NCBI RefSeq assembly: GCF_006838285.1
Contig: NZ_CP038228.1
Location: 4,402,001-4,466,000 of the forward strand
DNA: 64,000 nt
DNA from: Xanthomonas translucens pv. cerealis
Lineage (GTDB): Bacteria > Pseudomonadota > Gammaproteobacteria > Xanthomonadales > Xanthomonadaceae
Reading direction: 5' to 3'
Made by a program: the position numbers and the translations under genes
Shown: positions 34,393-47,250 of the stretch, piece after piece
Numbering within the stretch: position 1 is the stretch's first letter
How the letters are laid out: every line of letters begins with the position of its first letter
Notes under the pieces: model-generated
Told to the model about the DNA's origin: nothing
Databases searched by the model: none
Seen by the model: the letters and a program-made list of their open reading frames with translations, nothing else

Positions 34393-37300
34393 ATGCATGT
34401 CTGCCTGCTGTCCCCCTTGAGCAACCTCGATCCGGCCGCGCTGGAGGCGGCCATGGCGGCCGCACAGGCCAATGGCTGCGACCATGTCGTGTTGCCCAAT
34501 CCGTTCGCGCAGGATCCGCAAGGGCGGCTGGCGGACCCGGCCGCCGACGATGCCGCTGGCGACGCGCAACTGCAGCAGTGGCTGGCGCTGGCGCAGCAGC
34601 ACGGCCTGAAGCTGCTGGTCGATCTGCGCATCGACGAGATCGGCGGCGGCAGCCGCCTGCTGGAGGAACATCCGCACTGGTTCCGCGCGCGCACCTCGGC
34701 GCTGCCGGATCCGCGCGCGCAGCGTGCCGCGCCGGACATCGCCGAGGGCCGTTTCGCTTACGCCGAGGAAGGCGCGGGTCTGGCGCAATGGTGGAGCGTG
34801 CGCCTGCGCGATTGGCTGCGCCGCGGCCTGGCCGGCTTCCGCGTGCTGCAGCCGCAGCGCGTGCCGGCCACGCTGTGGCGCAGCTTGATCGCCGAGGTGC
34901 AGACCCAGGTGCCGGCGGCGGCGTTCCTGGCCTGGACCCCTGGCCTGGGCCTGGCTGCCCTGCGCAGCCTGCGCGGCGCCGGCTTCGATGCGGCGTTCTC
35001 GTCGCTGGCCTGGTGGGATGGACGCGGCAGCTGGTTCTTCGACGAGGACGTGGCGCTGCGCAGCCTGGCGCATCGCGTCATCGCCACGATCGATCCCGAT
35101 GCGCCTTCGGATGCGCCACCGCCGCTGCAGCGCACGCAGCGCGTGCGGCTGGCCGCCGCGTTCGGCGATGCCTGGGCGATCGCCGAACCCACGGCCTTGC
35201 CTGCACCGACCGACACCGATGCCGACGAAGCGCCGACCATCCCGGTCGAGACCACACACGATCTGCGCCTGCGTCCCTTGCTGCGCGATGGCGCGCTGAC
35301 CGCAGTCGCGGTCGAACCGCTCGGCGCCGCGCACTGGCTGGTGCTGCTCAACAGCGATCGCGACCATCTGTTGCCGGTACCCGGCGCGGCGCTGCTGCGC
35401 CTGCTCGGCGACAGCGAGGCCTTGCTCAGCGACCAGGGCGAGCCGATCCAGGGCGACCAGGGCGGCACCCTGGAAGCGGGCGAAGTGCGGGTCTACCGCA
35501 GCGTGCCGGCGCGTCCGGTGCTGGCCGCCGCCCGCGCCCGAACGCCGGCCGATGTCGCCGCCGCTGCGGCGCGGATCTGCATCGAAGCGGTGACGCCTTC
35601 GGTGGACGACGGCCGCTTCCCGGTCAAGCGCACCGTCGGCGATCGCATCTGCGTGGAAGCCGATGCGTTCTGTGACGGCCACGACCGCGTCGCGGTGGCG
35701 TTGCTGTGGCGTGCCGCCGACGCACGCACCTGGTCCACTGCGCCGATGCGCGCGCTGGGCAACGACCGCTGGCGCGGCGAGTTCCCGCTGGAACGGCTGG
35801 GCCGTTACGAATTCCGCATCGAAGCGTGGCGCGACATCTTCGCCACCACCCATGCCGACCTGGAAAAGAAGCGCGCCGCCGGCACCCTGCTGGCAGTGGA
35901 CGTGCAGGAAGCGCTGGCCCAGGTCGAGGCCGCGCGCGCGCGCAGCCGCGGCGCCTTGAACGCGCGACTGAAGGCGATCCTCGCCCGCATCACCCGCAGC
36001 GACGACCCCTCGGCGCGCGCGGAAATCCTGCTCGAACCCGGCACCGCCGAGGCCATGGCGCGCGCCGACGACAAGCCGTTCCGCACCGAATACCCGATGA
36101 CCTTTCGCGTCGAGGCCGAGCGCCGCGGCGCGCATTTCTCCAGCTGGTACGAGCTGTTCCCGCGTTCGCAGAGCGGCGACCTCGCGCGCCACGGCACCTT
36201 CGACGACGTCATCGCGCGTTTGCCGCATATCCGTGCGATGGGCTTCGACGTGCTGTACATGCCGCCGATCCATCCGATCGGCGAAAAGAACCGCAAGGGC
36301 CGCAACAACGCGGTCACCGCGCAGCCGGGCGAACCCGGCAGCCCGTACGCGATCGGCTCGGCCGACGGCGGGCACACCGAGGTGCATGCCGAACTCGGCG
36401 GGCTGGACGGCTTCCGCCGGCTGCGTACCGCCGCCGCCGCGCAGGGCCTGGAACTGGCGCTGGATTTCGCGATCCAGTGCGCGCCGGACCATCCGTGGCT
36501 GCGCGAGCATCCGGACTGGTTCACCTGGCGCGCCGACGGCTCGATCCCGTACGCGGAGAATCCGCCGAAGAAATACCAGGACATCGTCAACGTCGATTTC
36601 TACGCCGGCGGCGCGGTGCCGGAGCTGTGGAACGCGCTGCGCGACGCGGTGCTGTTCTGGATCAACGAAGGTGTGCACCTGTTCCGCGTCGACAACCCGC
36701 ACACCAAGCCGTTCCCGTTCTGGGAGTGGCTGATCGCCGAGGTACGCGGCCGCCATCCGCAGGTGGTGTTCCTGTCCGAAGCCTTCACCCGGCCCAAGCC
36801 GATGTACCGGCTGGCCAAGGTCGGCTTCTCGCAGTCCTATACCTACTTCACCTGGCGCCAGCACAAGGCCGAACTGCAGGACTACATCGAAGAACTCAAC
36901 GCCGGCACGCCGCGCGAGTGCTTCCGCCCGCATTTCTTCGTCAACACCCCGGACATCAATCCGGTGTTCCTGCAACAGAGCGGCCGCGGCGGCCACCTGA
37001 TCCGCGCCGCGCTGGCGACCACGCTGTCGGGCCTGTGGGGCATGTACCAGGGCTTCGAACTGTGCGAGGCCACGCCGCTGGCGCCGGGCAAGGAGGACTA
37101 CCTGGATTCGGAGAAGTACCAGCTGCGCGTGTGGCCCGAGCGCGCGCCCGGCGACATCGTCGACGAGATCACCCGCCTCAACCTGCTGCGCCGCCAGCAC
37201 CCGGAACTGCAGTCGCATCTGGGCACGCGCTTCTATCTCGCGCACAACGACCAGGTGCTGTATTTCGGCAAGTTCCTCGACGACGCGCACCTGGCGCGCA

Positions 37301-37523
37301 GCCGCAGCCTGGTGCTGGTGGCGATCAGCCTGGACCCGTACGCCGCGCAGGAGGTGCAGATCGAAGTGCCGCTGTGGGAACTGGGCCTGCCCGACCACGC
37401 CAGCGTCGCCGTGCAGGACCTGTGGGACGGCCACGCCTTCGCCTGGCACGGCAAGCAGCACACCATTCGCCTCGATCCGTCGCGGCCGTTTTCCCTATGG
37501 CGTCTGCGCGCCGGAGCCACTTC

Positions 37524-37527
<4 letters not shown>
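34393..37527 (+). CDS. glgE: Alpha-1,4-glucan:maltose-1-phosphate maltosyltransferase with N-terminal extension
   Basis: A 1044-residue protein. The GlgE part starts near residue 390 ([21 protein letters not shown]) and has the N-domain, GH13 barrel and C-domain: [16 protein letters not shown], the nucleophile Asp767 in [16 protein letters not shown], the acid Glu796 in [15 protein letters not shown], and FVNTPDINP. GlgE adds maltosyl units from maltose-1-phosphate to growing alpha-glucan. The first 390 residues look like a second, degenerate GH13-type barrel ([31 protein letters not shown]) without visible catalytic residues. The start [12 protein letters not shown] at 34393 is chosen because upstream residues are low-complexity. 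It overlaps treS by 4 bp. Confidence 0.93.
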
Positions 37528-40879
<3,352 letters not shown>

Positions 40880-40883
<4 letters not shown>

Positions 40884-43066
40884 CTGATGTCGGCCACACC
40901 TGGGACGAGGCAACGCTGCGTGCGTTCGCCAACGCCCGCCACGGCGATCCGTTCGCCGTGCTCGGTGCGCACCGCATCGGCGACGCGCGCGTGCTGCGCA
41001 GCCACCTGCCCGGCGCCGAAGCGGTCACCGCGGTGCTCGACGACGGCCGCGAAGTGCCGCTGCAGGAAGGCGCCAGCCCCGGCTTCTTCGCCGCCACGTT
41101 GCCCGACGACAGCCGCTACCGGCTGCGCATCCGCTGGCCCGGCGGCGAGCAGGACACCGAGGACGCCTACGCGTTCGGCCCGCAACTCAGCGATTTCGAC
41201 CTGCACCTGATATCCGAAGGCCACCACCTGCAACTGGCCGACGCGCTCGGCGCCAACGTGGTCGAAGTCGATGGCGTGCGCGGCACCCGCTTCGCGGTGT
41301 GGGCGCCCAACGCCACCCGCGTGGCGGTGATCGGCGATTTCAACACCTGGGACGCGCGCCGCCACCCGATGCGCCTGCGCCACCAGGCCGGCGTCTGGGA
41401 ACTGTTCGTACCGGGCGTGGAAGCCGGCGCGCACTACAAGTACGCCCTGCGCGGCCCGCGCGGCGAAGACCTGCCGGCCAAGGCCGACCCGGTCGCGCGC
41501 CGCGCCGAACTGGCGCCCGGCACCGCCTCCATCGTGGCCGATCCCACCCCGTACCAGTGGCGCGACGACGCCTGGATGGCTGCGCGCGCGCGCCGCCACA
41601 GCCCCAGCGCACCGCTGAGCGTGTACGAGATCCACGCCGGCTCGTGGATGCACGCCGACGACGGCAGCATGCTCGACTGGGACGCCCTGGCCGACCGCCT
41701 GATTCCCTATGTCGCCGACATGGGCTTCACCCATATCGAACTGATGCCGGTCACCGAACACCCGTTCGGCGGCTCCTGGGGCTACCAGCCGCTGGGCCTG
41801 TTCGCGCCCACCGCGCGCTTCGGCTCGCCCGACGGCTTCGCCCGCTTCGTCGATCGCTGCCACCGCGAAGACATCGGCGTCATCGTCGACTGGGTGCCGG
41901 CGCATTTCCCCACCGACGCGCATGGCCTGGCCCATTTCGACGGCACCTCGCTGTACGAACACGCCGACCCGCGCGAAGGCTTCCACCGCGACTGGAACAC
42001 CCTGATCTACAACCACGGCCGGCGCGAAGTCTCCGGCTTCCTGATCGCCAGCGCCCTGGAATTCCTGCAGCGCTACCATGTCGACGGCCTGCGCGTGGAC
42101 GCCGTCGCCTCCATGCTCTATCGCGACTACAGCCGCGATGCCGGCGAGTGGGTGCCCAACATCCACGGCGGCCGCGAGAACTACGAGACCATCGCCTTCC
42201 TGCGCCGGCTCAACCAGGTCGTGGCCGAACACGCGCCCGGCGCCATCACCATCGCCGAAGAATCCACCGCCTGGCCCGGCGTCACCGCCGACCTGGCGCA
42301 CGGCGGATTGGGCTTCAATTACAAATGGAACATGGGCTGGATGCACGACAGCCTGCACTACATCGAACTGGACCCCATCTACCGCCGCTACCACCACGGC
42401 GAACTGACCTTCAGCATGGTCTACGCGTATTCCGAGCGCTTCATGCTGCCCATCTCCCACGACGAAGTGGTGCACGGCAAGCGCTCCCTGCTCGGGCGCA
42501 TGCCCGGCGACGACTGGCAGCGCTTCGCCAACCTGCGCGCGTACCTGGGCTTCATGTACACCCACCCCGGGCGCAAATTGCTGTTCATGGGCTGCGAAAT
42601 CGCCCAGCCCACCGAGTGGAACCACGACGCCGCACTGCCCTGGCACCTACTCGACGACCCACGCCACCGCGGCATCCAGCGCCTGGTCCGCGACCTCAAC
42701 CGCCTCTACGCCGACCACCCCGCGCTGCACGCCCGCGACGACGACCCCGACGGCTTCGCCTGGATCATCGGCGACGACGCCGGCAACAGCCTGTACGCCT
42801 ACCTGCGCACCGCCCAGGGCAGCGACGCCCCGATGCTGGTGGTGGCCAACCTCACCCCGCTGGTGCACCACGGCTACCGCATCGGCGTACCCCGCGGCGG
42901 CCGCTGGCGCGAACTGCTGAACTCCGATGCCGAGATCTACGGCGGCAGCAACACCGGCAACGGCGGCAGTGTGCGCACCGAAGCCGTCGGTGCCCATGGG
43001 CATCCGACCTCGCTGGCGCTGACCATCCCGCCGCTGGGCGTGCTGGTGTTGGGGTTGGAGGAGTGA
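40880..43066 (+). CDS. glgB: 1,4-alpha-glucan branching enzyme
   Basis: A 728-residue GH13 enzyme that makes alpha-1,6 branches. Layout: an N-terminal carbohydrate-binding-like domain ([12 protein letters not shown]), CBM48 ([30 protein letters not shown]), the catalytic barrel ([24 protein letters not shown]) with nucleophile Asp407 in [14 protein letters not shown], acid Glu460 in [11 protein letters not shown] and the transition-state region [16 protein letters not shown], then a C-terminal beta domain. It overlaps treS by 4 bp and completes the GlgE pathway operon. Confidence 0.97.
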
Positions 43067-43446
43067 GGGGAGGGTGCTTGGGCGACTAACGGCGTCGCAT
43101 CGGCCGTCGATGCGATCTGCTGATGAGCGCCGACGGTCAGAGGGCGGGCGATAGGGACAATCGCCTGCTCCGGAGGACGGGCTGTTGTGGGAGGGGCTTC
43201 AGCCACGACGCGCTCTCCTGACCCGCTGTCGGGGCTGAAGCCTCCCCGCAGGAGACTGCTGAGGGTTCTTTCCGGTGCGGCCTGTGCCACTAGCCCCACG
43301 TAGACAAGACGCGTGTCGACAATCCCGGGAAGACACAGCCCCACCGCGGACGCTAAACTCACGCCGCCTCGGCGCCTTCCTCTGCATGCACGCCAGAGGC
43401 GCCAAGCCGGCGGCCAACGCATCGCCCGCCCGCTCCGGACGCGTCC
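43067..43446. other. Intergenic region between glgB and tRNA-Ile
   Basis: About 380 bp without a credible gene. It holds the inverted repeat at 43188-43248. The last 120 bp is the promoter side of tRNA-Ile; no exact promoter was recognised. A GTCGAC hexamer, the XamI/SalI site, lies at 43315-43320. Confidence 0.5.
43188..43248. repeat. Intergenic inverted repeat (REP-like)
   Basis: GGGAGGGGCTTCAGCC is followed, after about 28 bases, by GGCTGAAGCCTCCCC, giving an imperfect 15-bp stem. The GGGGCTTCAG/CTGAAG core resembles the palindrome at 29968-29991. Confidence 0.6.
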
Positions 43447-43522
43447 GGGCCTATAGCTCAACGGTTAGAGCAGAGGACTCATAATCCTTTGGTTCCAGGT
43501 TCGAATCCTGGTGGGCCCACCA
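43447..43522 (+). tRNA. tRNA-Ile (CAU, lysidine type)
   Basis: The acceptor stem GGGCCTA pairs with TGGGCCC, with encoded CCA to 43522. The D-arm is GCTC-AACGGTTA-GAGC, the anticodon loop CTCATAA (anticodon CAT) and the T-arm CCAGG-TTCGAAT-CCTGG. The anticodon stem-loop and GGTTAGAGCA resemble the isoleucine tRNAs whose CAU is converted by TilS to lysidine-AU, rather than methionine tRNAs. The 3' portion serves as an integration site. Confidence 0.93.
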
Positions 43523-43523
43523 G
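43477..43523 (+). repeat. attL: 3' part of tRNA-Ile repeated downstream
   Basis: 47 bases from the anticodon loop (ACTCATAATCC...) to the base after CCA recur exactly at the far island end, where they are split by an insertion sequence (48391-48403 joined to 49474-49507). This is the standard footprint of integrase-mediated insertion into a tRNA gene. Confidence 0.9.
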
Positions 43524-43785
43524 TAAAATCAATGATTTGCTGACGCGTCTCATCTTAAGAGAGAGGCCAAAGGTACATTTTCGGTACAGTCCGGGAAGTA
43601 GAGACGCGGTGCCACACCTTGCCGAAATCCTGAGCCATGGCCAGAAACACAAGATCGAGTGGAACAATCTGAATAAGGGAACCCACGAAGAGGATCGGGT
43701 AGAGGAGTTCGACGCGGCTATAGTCCGGCAGATGCTTGAATGCATCACCAACCTCGACCAGGTACTTGAAGCGGCGTACGCCTGA
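43524..43785 (+). pseudogene. C-terminal protein fragment next to attL
   Basis: A frame open through the tRNA ends at 43785 with HLAEILSHGQKHKIEWNNLNKGTHEEDRVEEFDAAIVRQMLECI. The KIEWNNLNKGTHEE..FD segment looks like a conserved C-terminal domain of a larger protein, but no suitable start codon lies after the tRNA. It is probably a truncated gene left at the island end. I do not recognise the family. Confidence 0.4.
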
Positions 43786-44045
43786 TGATGGGGTTCAGCC
43801 GATATAGAGAGTCGGCAGAGATTCGTGTAAGAACCTTTATTGACAGCGAGTTAGTTCACTTTGGCTATTATTTTTGCACGAGTCCCTGCCGACCCTCAAA
43901 ATCTGCTGGGATCACATTCAATCACTACATTCGTGTCGGCGCCCCGGCTTCGCGCTTAGTCCTGCGGGACTGGCGGCAAGCCACTGCGTTCCAGGCCACC
44001 CCAGCCTTGTGCCCTACGGGCGCCGTGCGCCTTCCTTCCCTGCCA

Positions 44046-44963
44046 TCATTTTGTGGATTCGATAAACAAACCGAGCTTTTCGAGATCGTGCGACCAGAAC
44101 AGGGAAAGGCCTCGCGTCTGCGCCTGTTCGAGGTTCAGTACCTTGAAGACACCAGCGAGCGCAGCGGACGGCACCACTTGCGCGGTGCCGAACTGCTTAA
44201 TCCAGTACTCGGCCTTGACTGCCGCGTCGTTGTTCAAACGTTTCACGCTGTTGGTTGAGCTGTTGGATACCTTGCACTCGATCGCCATTAGGCGCGTGTC
44301 GTGCAGCCGCACGACAACATCGGCCTTACGCTCCCCGAGCTGACACTCTGCACAGAACTGCATGGCCTGTGGTCCCTTGACGATAGTATTTATTGCCGCC
44401 GCCGGGGCTTCGGTGAAGCCAAGGGTGCGAAGGTAGTCCTTCACCATCGTCTCTTGGTTGTCCTTGCCCTCGTTGCGTCGCTCGGTAGCGATGCGCTGCG
44501 CGGCCAGGAGCACCGAAGAGGCAAGTAGCGCCGCCTCGCGTTGCTGTTCTGTAGGCATCCCACCAGTTTCCATCCACGGGAAGCGGTGCGGATCGATCAC
44601 CCGCTCGATCACGCCGAACACCTTGCGCAGTGCTTCGGCATTTTTCTTCAAGACGCCAGGCGCGATCGACTCGACATCAGCAATGACCTGCAAATCGTCG
44701 TCTGAGATAGGTGGGCCAGCCAAGTAGCGAAGCGCCTCACCAAGACCTAGACCATAAGCCTCGGCGAGGTTGTCATCTGTGATCGCTTTCGGATTGAGGT
44801 CGCTCAACTTCTTGAAAAGCAGCTCGAACTTGCCGCGTGCTTGGTTGTAGTGCGTGCCCCAAGAGTCAGTGACCGCCAGCCGCTCAGTGCGGAACTGTGC
44901 GGCAGAAGTGGCCGCGTCTTCGGCAAGCTCGGCGGTTGTCCACCGTGGAGGCGCACTCGTCAT
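44046..44963 (-). CDS. xamIR: Type II restriction endonuclease, XamI family (GTCGAC)
   Basis: A 305-residue protein of the XamI type. A PD-(D/E)XK nuclease core is visible: Asp215 in ERKADVVVRL, then Glu229 and Lys231 in MAIECKVSNSSTNS, with 14 residues between Asp215 and Glu229-X-Lys231. The N-terminal helical domain (WTTAELAEDAATSAAQFRTERL...) matches the family. XamI from Xanthomonas cleaves GTCGAC, the SalI site. The gene overlaps the methylase by 4 bp (ATGA), the order being regulator, methylase, nuclease, so protection is translated before cutting. Confidence 0.85.
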   Translation of the reverse strand: MTSAPPRWTTAELAEDAATSAAQFRTERLAVTDSWGTHYNQARGKFELLFKKLSDLNPKAITDDNLAEAYGLGLGEALRYLAGPPISDDDLQVIADVESIAPGVLKKNAEALRKVFGVIERVIDPHRFPWMETGGMPTEQQREAALLASSVLLAAQRIATERRNEGKDNQETMVKDYLRTLGFTEAPAAAINTIVKGPQAMQFCAECQLGERKADVVVRLHDTRLMAIECKVSNSSTNSVKRLNNDAAVKAEYWIKQFGTAQVVPSAALAGVFKVLNLEQAQTRGLSLFWSHDLEKLGLFIESTK

Positions 44964-46546
44964 GCGTGCAGGTTTTCCAGACTTGGGATGCGCAGACGCT
45001 CAATCTCCTTGGGCTCGAACTTGGTCAAGCCACCGGCATATGTTCTGCCGCTTCCCGTGTTGATGTTTTTGTTGAGCCACGTCACCAGGCTGGCCATTAT
45101 GCCAGCGGCCAGCGGCTCGCGAGGGTATAGGCCATGGGCGATGTTGATGTGCCGCGCGTCGCATGCATTAAGCGTGAACTGAGGGGGCCTGCGGGCCATA
45201 TAGGTGCAAAGTATCGGCGCCGGGGCCTTGAGGCCAACAGACCACCAGGCGCGTCGATGCTGCGCGATATAGCTTTGATCTGCCCCGTGGAGCTTCGCCC
45301 ACGACAGGAAGGAACTGATACGCCGCCGCTCTTCCTTCGTGAAGTCGTCCAGATCGGTCGGTAGGTCAATCACACGGCGCAAAACCTCGGCCGAGTTCAG
45401 GTGTGCGCCTGCCTGGATCAAATCCTTAGCCTTGGTGACGGCGGGCATCTTCACCCGATCGGGCAAGCCCTGCGCGTGCTCGCCAGCAATCCAGATGCCA
45501 TTTGCGCCTGTCACTTGGCCACGATGCACGCGGAACAGCTCACCAAGCTCGATGTCACCGGCCATGGCTGGTGCTGAGGGACGAACGATGATTGACCAAC
45601 GCGAAGCAGCTTGCAGTTGCTCACGGGGGATGTCGGTCCCCTTCGTCAATCCGTTGAGGTTGGTCAACTCGTCAATGAAGCGGACACGCACGGGGCGGGC
45701 CGTTTCACCCACGCGGAAGCATGCGATCGCTGCTGTCGTTGCTGTGCCGGGGAAGGCTTCGACAGTCGGCTCAAGGACGTGCAGGGCGATGCCACCTAGC
45801 TCGTCGAGCAGAAGCCTACGCAGCGCAGAACCATAGTTGACATCCATCCACTCCGCCGAGGTAATGAATGCGCCAACATCGCCAGCCTTGGCCAGCAGCC
45901 TGGTTTGCAGGAAGAAATGCAAATGCAGGCCAGCGAGGGCACTTGCCTTGATGCCGTAACCAGCGAAGTTCGAGGCGTACCAGGCCTTCCAATCTTCGCC
46001 GATGTCATGATGCCGTACATATGGCGGATTGCCGATGAACGCTGTTATGCCAGCGCAGCGCGGTAGCTTGACCTCCCGATAGTCCTTGACCATCACCGTC
46101 GCTCGATCTGTCCAGCCACGTGCGCTCAGATTCGCACGCAGCATAAGCGCCGCGAGTGGGTCCATCTCGACGGCGACAAGCTGCGCATCCGGGAATGCTT
46201 CGCCTGCTGCCAGGATAAAGCGACCCGAACCCGCGCCCGGATCAACGATCCGTGCTGGCGAGCCTTGGGCGGCCAACCATGTCATCATTGAGCGCACGAT
46301 CGGTGCAGGCGTGTAGACGGCTCCTGCCGCGCGGCGCTCGGTGGCCGAGCGGATCGAAGAGAACGCTTCGCCGAGTGGGTCAGCCCCGCGCGCGATCGCC
46401 TTGCGGATCGTATCGATCTCCCGGGGCTTGAGAGCCGACACCGGAGTGGTCTTTGTGAGCTTCTTTTCGGCCGCAGACAGGCTGTCTTGGTCCTTGATCA
46501 GGGCCAGGCACAGCGCGACTAGCTCTTGTTCTGTCTGCATGCTCAT
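44960..46546 (-). CDS. xamIM: Type II DNA (adenine-N6) methyltransferase, XamI family
   Basis: A 528-residue methylase that protects the site cut by the partner nuclease. The SAM-binding motif I is VDPGAGSGRFILAAGE (about residues 101-116), motif IV is IGNPPYVRHHD (171-181), giving the gamma-like order of N6-adenine enzymes with a C-terminal target recognition region (ELFRVHRGQVTGANGIWIAGE). Tail GLTKFEPKEIERLRIPSLE is typical of Type II gamma enzymes. The start at 46546 overlaps the upstream RHH gene by 4 bp, and its own end overlaps xamIR by 4 bp. Confidence 0.9.
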   Translation of the reverse strand: MSMQTEQELVALCLALIKDQDSLSAAEKKLTKTTPVSALKPREIDTIRKAIARGADPLGEAFSSIRSATERRAAGAVYTPAPIVRSMMTWLAAQGSPARIVDPGAGSGRFILAAGEAFPDAQLVAVEMDPLAALMLRANLSARGWTDRATVMVKDYREVKLPRCAGITAFIGNPPYVRHHDIGEDWKAWYASNFAGYGIKASALAGLHLHFFLQTRLLAKAGDVGAFITSAEWMDVNYGSALRRLLLDELGGIALHVLEPTVEAFPGTATTAAIACFRVGETARPVRVRFIDELTNLNGLTKGTDIPREQLQAASRWSIIVRPSAPAMAGDIELGELFRVHRGQVTGANGIWIAGEHAQGLPDRVKMPAVTKAKDLIQAGAHLNSAEVLRRVIDLPTDLDDFTKEERRRISSFLSWAKLHGADQSYIAQHRRAWWSVGLKAPAPILCTYMARRPPQFTLNACDARHINIAHGLYPREPLAAGIMASLVTWLNKNINTGSGRTYAGGLTKFEPKEIERLRIPSLENLHA

Positions 46547-46731
46547 TTCTGCTTTCTATTGGTGCCGGTGAACAGCTCTGCCCGGCCGTGTAGCTGCTTC
46601 TCCGTGAAGGCCCGCATGAAGTCCCGAAGGACATCGGCAGCGGGCCGATCTTGGGCACGGCAAGCCTGCACGAATGCATCGCGCAGCTCTTTTTCCACCC
46701 TGATTCGCATCCCGGAGTCTTTGAGCGACAT
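46543..46731 (-). CDS. Ribbon-helix-helix protein, possible RM controller
   Basis: A 62-residue protein, MSLKDSGMRIRVEKELRDAFVQACRAQDRPAADVLRDFMRAF, with a beta strand then two helices as in MetJ/Arc or RelB/DinJ-like DNA-binding antitoxins. It heads the XamI-type operon with an ATGA overlap and has a near-perfect palindrome 17 bp upstream of its start. The simplest reading is an autorepressor that sets RM expression. Controller proteins of RM systems are usually helix-turn-helix, so an RHH version is less common. It could instead be an orphan antitoxin. Confidence 0.75.
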   Translation of the reverse strand: MSLKDSGMRIRVEKELRDAFVQACRAQDRPAADVLRDFMRAFTEKQLHGRAELFTGTNRKQK

Positions 46732-46747
46732 TCATTGAGGTTAGCAC

Positions 46748-46772
46748 AATGGATACACAGTGTGTATCCATT
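46748..46772. promoter_or_regulatory. Palindromic operator upstream of the RHH-XamI operon
   Basis: Eleven-base perfect arms AATGGATACAC and GTGTATCCATT flank an AGT centre, ending 17 bp before the RHH start codon (46731). Position and length suit binding by two RHH dimers over the operon promoter. Confidence 0.75.
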
Positions 46773-46944
46773 TTCACCAGGCGCAACCGTTACCGAGGAT
46801 CGGCAGGAATAAATAAAAGTGATTTAATTACAGCAAGTTAGCTTGCGCCTGTTGCATGTCTTGCCAGGCGCTCAACCAATTGAGCGAACCAACGCAGTAC
46901 AGATCATCATCGCTGACCATCACCTCGCTCGCGCCACTCGAGTT

Positions 46945-47160
46945 CTCGGTACGAAGGTGGCCTATCGATGCCGCTGCGGCGCAGTGCTGCGCCCGCCTGC
47001 ATGCTCCAGACAGGCGCGGCGAGCGCGACGAACTCATCGCGGTGACGGCATTGGTGCACGGCATGGCCGTGGTCATGCGTAACGCGGCTGATTTCAAGCC
47101 GACGGGAGTGAACATCGTCACCCGTGGAAGCAATCGCCATGAACGCCTACGGGTTCAAGA
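46945..47160 (+). pseudogene. vapC toxin remnant
   Basis: The plus strand reads PIDAAAAQCCARLHAPDRRGERDELIAVTALVHGMAVVMRNAADFKPTGVNIV, clearly the C-terminal half of a PIN-domain VapC and close to the intact copy at 51355-51792 (PIDIAVAQRCARLHVPDKRGERDALIAAT...). The first half with the catalytic Asp is gone and there is no partner antitoxin. Similarity continues some 20 bp past the stop (CGCCTACGGG in both), so the fragment came with flanking DNA. Confidence 0.85.
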
Positions 47161-47250
47161 TAGTTCCGATAGCGGTACGTCAGCGGTACAGAGCTGAGTT
47201 TTCCTTGCCTTCGCCAAGCTGCGCTAAACTATTGTCGTAGCTTACTTCTT

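Noticed and set aside
34189..37461. A 1090-residue minus-strand frame opposite glgE
   Set aside because: Antisense shadow of a clear GlgE gene.
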